From Limisphaerales bacterium (GTDB lineage Bacteria; Verrucomicrobiota; Verrucomicrobiia; Limisphaerales; SXTU01): 36,019 nucleotides of DNA. The translations under genes and the position numbers were made by a program. Under the pieces are notes generated by a model. That model had not been told where the DNA came from and ran no database searches. It saw only the letters and a list, made by a program, of their open reading frames with translations. This document shows, piece by piece, positions 32,861-36,019 of the stretch; within the stretch, counting starts at the first letter, position 1; every line of letters starts with the position of its first letter. The DNA lies in assembly GCA_009773355.1 (NCBI GenBank), contig WRPG01000053.1, positions 1-36,019 on the forward strand, given 5' to 3'.

Positions 32861-34153
32861 ATGGCCCAATTTTCCTACAAGGCCCGCAAGCGCTCCGGCG
32901 AGACCGTCAGCGGCATTCTCGATGTCAACGACCGCGGCGCGGCGCTGGCGCAGATTGATCGCATGGGGTTGTTTCCAGTGGCCGTCGAGGCGGCCAAGGG
33001 CGGCGCGGCGGCGACCCCGGGCAAGGCGGAGATTTCCATCTCGTTCACCAAGTTTCTGCCGCCCGCGCTGCGCGAGGTGGCGCTGCGTCCGCGCCAGCCG
33101 AACATGCAGGAGCTGGCGACGTTCACGCAGCAGCTCGCCAACTTGATCAAGGCCGGCATGCCGCTCACCGCAGCGCTGAACAGCATGACCTACCTCGGCT
33201 CGAAGGGCATTCCCGCCGAGGTGGCCAAGCAGCTCCGGCAGGACGTGACCGAGGGCCGCAGCCTGTCCGACGCGATGGCGAAGCAGCCGGTCATCTTCAC
33301 GGACATGTATGTCAACATGGTCCGCGCGGGCGAGCAGAGCGGCTCGTTGCAGGAGGTGCTGCGGCGGCTGGCGGAGCACTACGAGCGCTTCGCCGAGGTG
33401 CGCTCGAAGGTGCAGTCCGCGCTGATCTACCCGATGATCGTCGTGCTGGTGGGCTTCGCGATGGTGGTGGTGTTCATCGTGTTCATCCTGCCGACGTTTC
33501 TCTCGCTGTTCCAAGGCATCAAGGCCGAGCTGCCGGCCTCGACGCGGCTGCTCATCGGCATCAGCAACTTCATCCGCAACCCGGCCTATCTGCTGACCAT
33601 GGCGCTGGTGGCAGTCGCGGGTTCCATTGTCTTCCTCCGCTTCCGCGCCAGCGACGTGGGCCGCCGGATGCTGGACCGCTGGAAGCTCAAGGCCCCGCTC
33701 TTCGGCAAGGTGATGCGGCTCTATCTCTTCGGGCAGTTCGCGCGCACGCTGGGCACGCTCATGCAGAACGGCGTCTCGGTCCTGACCGCGTTGAAGATCA
33801 CCGAGCAGGTGCTGCCCAACACCATTCTCAAGGAGGCCATCGCGAAGACCCGCGAGGCCGTGACCGACGGTAAAACCCTCGCGCAGCCGCTGGCGCGCAG
33901 CCAGGTCTTCCCGCAGCTCATGATTGACCTGATCCGCATCGGCGAGGAGACCGGCGATGTGCCCGGCGCGCTCCGCAGCGTGGCGGAGAGCTACGAGAGC
34001 GACCTGAACACCACGCTGCGCGTCCTGATGAACCTGATCGAGCCAGTGATGATCATCGGCATCGCCATCGTGGTGGTGTTCCTGCTCCTGAGCGTGCTCC
34101 AGGCGATGTTCATGATCACGTCGAGCATCGGAGAAAGCTTTGGTGGAAGATGA
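32861..34153 (+). CDS. gspF: type II secretion system inner-membrane protein GspF
   Basis: A 430-residue GspF/PilC family platform protein that links the secretion ATPase to pseudopilus assembly. It has the family N-terminal signature FSYKARKRSGETVSGILDVNDRGAALAQIDRMGLFPV, two copies of the GspF domain (first around FTQQLANLIKAGMPLTAALNSM, second around FGQFARTLGTLMQNGVSVLTAL), and three membrane helices (MIVVLVGFAMVVVFIVFILPTF, LLTMALVAVAGSIVFLRF, IEPVMIIGIAIVVVFLLLSVLQAMFM). The end overlaps gspH by 4 bp. PilC of type IV pili is very similar, but the downstream GspH/I/J-like genes favour a type II secretion system; GspE and GspG are not in the window. Confidence 0.93.
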   Translation: MAQFSYKARKRSGETVSGILDVNDRGAALAQIDRMGLFPVAVEAAKGGAAATPGKAEISISFTKFLPPALREVALRPRQPNMQELATFTQQLANLIKAGMPLTAALNSMTYLGSKGIPAEVAKQLRQDVTEGRSLSDAMAKQPVIFTDMYVNMVRAGEQSGSLQEVLRRLAEHYERFAEVRSKVQSALIYPMIVVLVGFAMVVVFIVFILPTFLSLFQGIKAELPASTRLLIGISNFIRNPAYLLTMALVAVAGSIVFLRFRASDVGRRMLDRWKLKAPLFGKVMRLYLFGQFARTLGTLMQNGVSVLTALKITEQVLPNTILKEAIAKTREAVTDGKTLAQPLARSQVFPQLMIDLIRIGEETGDVPGALRSVAESYESDLNTTLRVLMNLIEPVMIIGIAIVVVFLLLSVLQAMFMITSSIGESFGGR

Positions 34154-34752
34154 ATGTGGCAAGTGACAGGTGGCAGGTGACAAGTGGCGCGGCAAGCGTG
34201 TCCACCCGCCACCATTCACTAATCACTAATTACTTCTCTCCCTCCGCCGCCTTCACCCTCATCGAGATCATGATCGTCGTGGGCATCATCGCGATCCTCA
34301 TGACCATCGCCATCCCCGCCTTCGTCTCGGCGCAGAACAAGACGCCCATGCGCAATGCGCTGCAAGGCGTGATGGAAGCCTGCGCCACCGCCCGCGCCCA
34401 GGCCATCCTGCGCGGCTCGCTCGTTGAGCTGCGCATTCGCCCGCAGGACCACACCTTCGATGTGACACCCACCGGCCAGGGCGGCAGTTCATCCGGCGGT
34501 GAAGCGCGTCCTGAGCCGAAAGCCGGCGAGGGCCACGGCGTCTTCACCCTGAAGCTGCCGGAGGAGGTCGGCATCGAGGAACTTGCGGTGAACTTCCAAC
34601 TGCTCAAGGAAGCCGAGGCCGTCGCCGTGCGCTTCCACGCCAACGGCACGAGCGACGAGTTCACCGTGGTGCTGCGCTCGCTGGCTGGCGAGTTGCGGAA
34701 GATCACCCTCGATCCCGTCACCGGCAAGGCGGACTACGACGTGCTGCGATGA
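34150..34752 (+). CDS. gspH: minor pseudopilin, GspH-like
   Basis: A 200-residue prepilin. The N-methylation segment AAFTLIEIMIVVGIIAILMTIAIPAFVSAQ marks a type IV pilin-like protein, with cleavage expected before Phe35 and the Glu at +5 present. After the helix, RNALQGVMEACATARAQAILRGSLVELRIRPQ is the GspH/FimT-like pattern. The 34-residue leader is much longer than the usual 6-15 and is encoded by heptamer repeats. The residue before the cut is Ala, not Gly. Overlaps gspF (ATGA) and gspI. Confidence 0.85.
   Translation: MNVASDRWQVTSGAASVSTRHHSLITNYFSPSAAFTLIEIMIVVGIIAILMTIAIPAFVSAQNKTPMRNALQGVMEACATARAQAILRGSLVELRIRPQDHTFDVTPTGQGGSSSGGEARPEPKAGEGHGVFTLKLPEEVGIEELAVNFQLLKEAEAVAVRFHANGTSDEFTVVLRSLAGELRKITLDPVTGKADYDVLR
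34156..34235. repeat. heptamer arrays in the gspH leader
   Basis: First block in 7-bp register: GTGGCAA, GTGACAG, GTGGCAG, GTGACAA, GTGGCGC (34156-34190). Second block: TTCACTA, ATCACTA, ATTACTT (34215-34235). The first resembles the reverse complement of the arrays in the gspI and gspJ leaders; the second uses the same unit family as the array at 13731-13758 beside imm53. Confidence 0.75.
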
Positions 34753-35273
34753 ACTTCAGGGTGACAAGTGACACGAGGCAAGTGCCAAGGCTCACGCCGA
34801 GTTCCGGCGCGCGTTTCGTGTCACCTGTCACCTGCCACCTGTCACCCGCCGCCGCCTTCACCCTGCTGGAGGTGATGATCGCCATCGGCATCTTCTTCAT
34901 GTGCGTGTTCTTCATCCTGGAGCTGGTGTCCACGAATCTGCGGCACGTCCAGCGGCTTCAGAAGCCAAGCGTGGACATTGGCAGCCTGGCGTCCGAGCTG
35001 TCGCTCACGAACAAGCTGGAGGAGGGCGGCGACTCCGGGGACTTCGGCAGCCTTTACCCCAGCGTCTCGTGGTCGCGCGAGATCGTGATGGTGGGCACCA
35101 ACGGCTTGTTCCAGGTGGATTTCACCGTGCTGGACGGCTCGGGCGGCGGGCGGTTTCCCGTGGAGAGCAAACTGTCCATTTTCCTCTACCGGCCAGAATC
35201 AATGATGGGCGTGGGCGGCGGAAGCCGGGGGGGGGCGACCGGCCCGCCCGTGCGCAGCTACCCCAGCCGATGA
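34749..35273 (+). CDS. gspI: minor pseudopilin, GspI-like
   Basis: A 174-residue prepilin with segment AAAFTLLEVMIAIGIFFMCVFFILELVSTNL; the TLLEVMIA start is typical of GspI. Cleavage would precede Phe37, leaving a 36-residue leader made largely of heptamer repeats. The mature part has a short beta domain (WSREIVMVGTNGLFQVDFTVLD) and a Gly-rich C-terminus. It overlaps gspH by 4 bp and gspJ by 4 bp. Assignment to GspI rests on the N-terminal helix and gene order F-H-I-J. Confidence 0.75.
   Translation: MNFRVTSDTRQVPRLTPSSGARFVSPVTCHLSPAAAFTLLEVMIAIGIFFMCVFFILELVSTNLRHVQRLQKPSVDIGSLASELSLTNKLEEGGDSGDFGSLYPSVSWSREIVMVGTNGLFQVDFTVLDGSGGGRFPVESKLSIFLYRPESMMGVGGGSRGGATGPPVRSYPSR
34761..34848. repeat. 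inverted heptamer array in the gspI leader
   Basis: Left arm: GTGACAA, GTGACAC, GAGGCAA, GTGCCAA, GGCTCAC (34761-34795). Right arm: TCACCTG, TCACCTG, CCACCTG, TCACCCG (34821-34848). The arms are mutually complementary across a 25-bp spacer and end 8 bp before the codon of the mature Phe. Confidence 0.8.
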
Positions 35274-36019
35274 ATGCGACGGATGACAAAAGGCAGTTGA
35301 CCGGTGACGCGCGAGCGAGCGCCGCTGGTCACTTGTCACCTGTCACTTGTCACCGGTCACCTCGTTCTGCCTTCACCCTCATCGAGGTCATCATCGCCAT
35401 CGGCATCCTCGGGCTGGTGATGACGGCGATCTACGCGAGTTGGACCGCCGTGCTGCGCGCGTCGAAGACCGGCAACGCGGCTGCGGACGAGGTGCAGCGC
35501 ATGCGCATCGCGCGGCAGGCGCTGGAGCAGTCGCTTGCCTCCGCCGTGCTCTACGCCGCCAACCCGCGCCATTACTCCTTCATCGCGGACACCACGGACG
35601 AAAAGTTCGCGCTGCTCAGTTTCGTCGCGCACCTGCCGCAGGACTTTCCCGGCAGCGGCATGTTTCCCAACCAGCCGCTGCGCCGCGTGACCTTCGCGGT
35701 GGAACCCGGCACGAACAACGGCCCGCCGGCGCTGGTGTTGCGACAAGCCTCGCTGCTCACGCCGACCAACTCCCCGGTCGAGGAATCCTACACGCTCACC
35801 CTCTCGCGCCACCTCGCCGTCTTCGGCGTGGAGTTCTGGAGCACGAACCTGAACGACTGGGACGTGGAATGGCTCCCGACCAACCAGGTGCCGAAGATGC
35901 TGCGCGTGACGCTCGGCTTCGGCGGCGACAGCCGGGCCGGGTCAACGCCGGCAATCCTCGTCAGCAGCGTGATTTCGCCCGGCGGGCAGGGCGTGGGGCG
36001 CGACGTGCAGGGCGTCGCG
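35270..36019 (+). CDS. gspJ: minor pseudopilin, GspJ-like (partial, runs off window)
   Basis: An open frame of 250 codons without a stop, cut by the window end. The prepilin segment SAFTLIEVIIAIGILGLVMTAIYASWTAVLRAS has Phe35 as expected first mature residue and Glu at +5. The C-terminal body (AVFGVEFWSTNLNDWDVEWLPTNQVPKMLRVTLGF) matches the GspJ pattern, where a late strand precedes an RVTL-type strand. ATG at 35270 overlaps the gspI stop (ATGA); the 34-residue leader MNATDDKRQLTGDAR... is built from heptamers. GspJ caps the pseudopilus with GspI and GspK; a gspK gene would be expected next. Confidence 0.8.
   Translation, partial: MNATDDKRQLTGDARASAAGHLSPVTCHRSPRSAFTLIEVIIAIGILGLVMTAIYASWTAVLRASKTGNAAADEVQRMRIARQALEQSLASAVLYAANPRHYSFIADTTDEKFALLSFVAHLPQDFPGSGMFPNQPLRRVTFAVEPGTNNGPPALVLRQASLLTPTNSPVEESYTLTLSRHLAVFGVEFWSTNLNDWDVEWLPTNQVPKMLRVTLGFGGDSRAGSTPAILVSSVISPGGQGVGRDVQGVA
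35281..35363. repeat. inverted heptamer array in the gspJ leader
   Basis: Left arm: GGATGAC, AAAAGGC, AGTTGAC, CGGTGAC (35281-35308). Right arm: TCACTTG, TCACCTG, TCACTTG, TCACCGG, TCACCTC (35329-35363). The arms face each other across 20 bp, and the right arm ends 8 bp before the mature Phe codon, the same distance as in gspI. Confidence 0.8.

Noticed and set aside
34156-35363. CRISPR-like array of short repeats before the pseudopilins
   Set aside because: Units are only 7 bp, contiguous and inverted in pairs, with no regular spacers and no cas genes.

Overview
The window is 36 kb of GC-rich bacterial chromosome with dense, ordinary-looking genes, two tRNA genes and many short intergenic inverted repeats. 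The gene set suggests a Gram-negative organism of the Verrucomicrobiota, most likely a Limisphaerales/Pedosphaera-like lineage. The indications are outer-membrane and lipoprotein genes, prepilins cleaved at Ala|Phe-Thr-Leu-Ile-Glu, weak or absent Shine-Dalgarno sites with -10 boxes a few bases before the start codon, and abundant heptamer and REP-like palindromes. This placement is inference; no rRNA is present to confirm it.

Layout. 1-2302 (+): ribosomal protein bL31 (rpmE), release factor 1 (prfA) and a HAD phosphatase. 2286-8080 (-): a secreted TPR protein and uvrA, the latter carrying two in-frame repeat insertions. 8253-11370 (+): tRNA-Lys(CTT), an anchored hypothetical protein, an ABC-2 type ATPase without permeases, another anchored hypothetical protein and a GNAT acetyltransferase. 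11486-18082 (-): one long gene run pgk-tpiA-secG-oppA-imm53-oppB-oppC, joining glycolysis, Sec export and oligopeptide uptake, with an orphan polymorphic-toxin immunity gene inside the opp genes. 18261-20317 (+): a TIM-barrel sugar isomerase translationally coupled to a UPF0104 membrane protein. 20325-28029 (-): an exopolysaccharide locus, from a secreted small protein through an outer-membrane barrel, a Wza-like export protein, a Wzc-like tyrosine autokinase and an NtrC-type regulator to an O-antigen ligase/polymerase. 28168-31564 (-): HpaI-type aldolase, secreted hypothetical protein, VapBC-like toxin-antitoxin pair and a D-2-hydroxyacid dehydrogenase. 31667-36019 (+): serine acetyltransferase, tRNA-Phe(GAA) and a type II secretion block gspF-gspH-gspI-gspJ, the last gene cut by the window end.

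The most unusual structure is a set of imperfect heptanucleotide arrays. Most are arranged as facing (inverted) pairs and each locus uses its own heptamer family. They occur between genes (rpmE/prfA, prfA/HAD), on both sides of imm53 where they supply stop codons, inside coding sequence (uvrA, the oppA signal peptide, the oppC N-terminus), and as nearly the whole prepilin leader of three successive pseudopilin genes. A 107-bp REPIN-like element, an 80-bp double-hairpin element and a 111-bp in-frame element in uvrA make further repeat families. Because seven is not a multiple of three, gain or loss of a heptamer inside a coding array would switch frame; whether that happens cannot be judged from one sequence.
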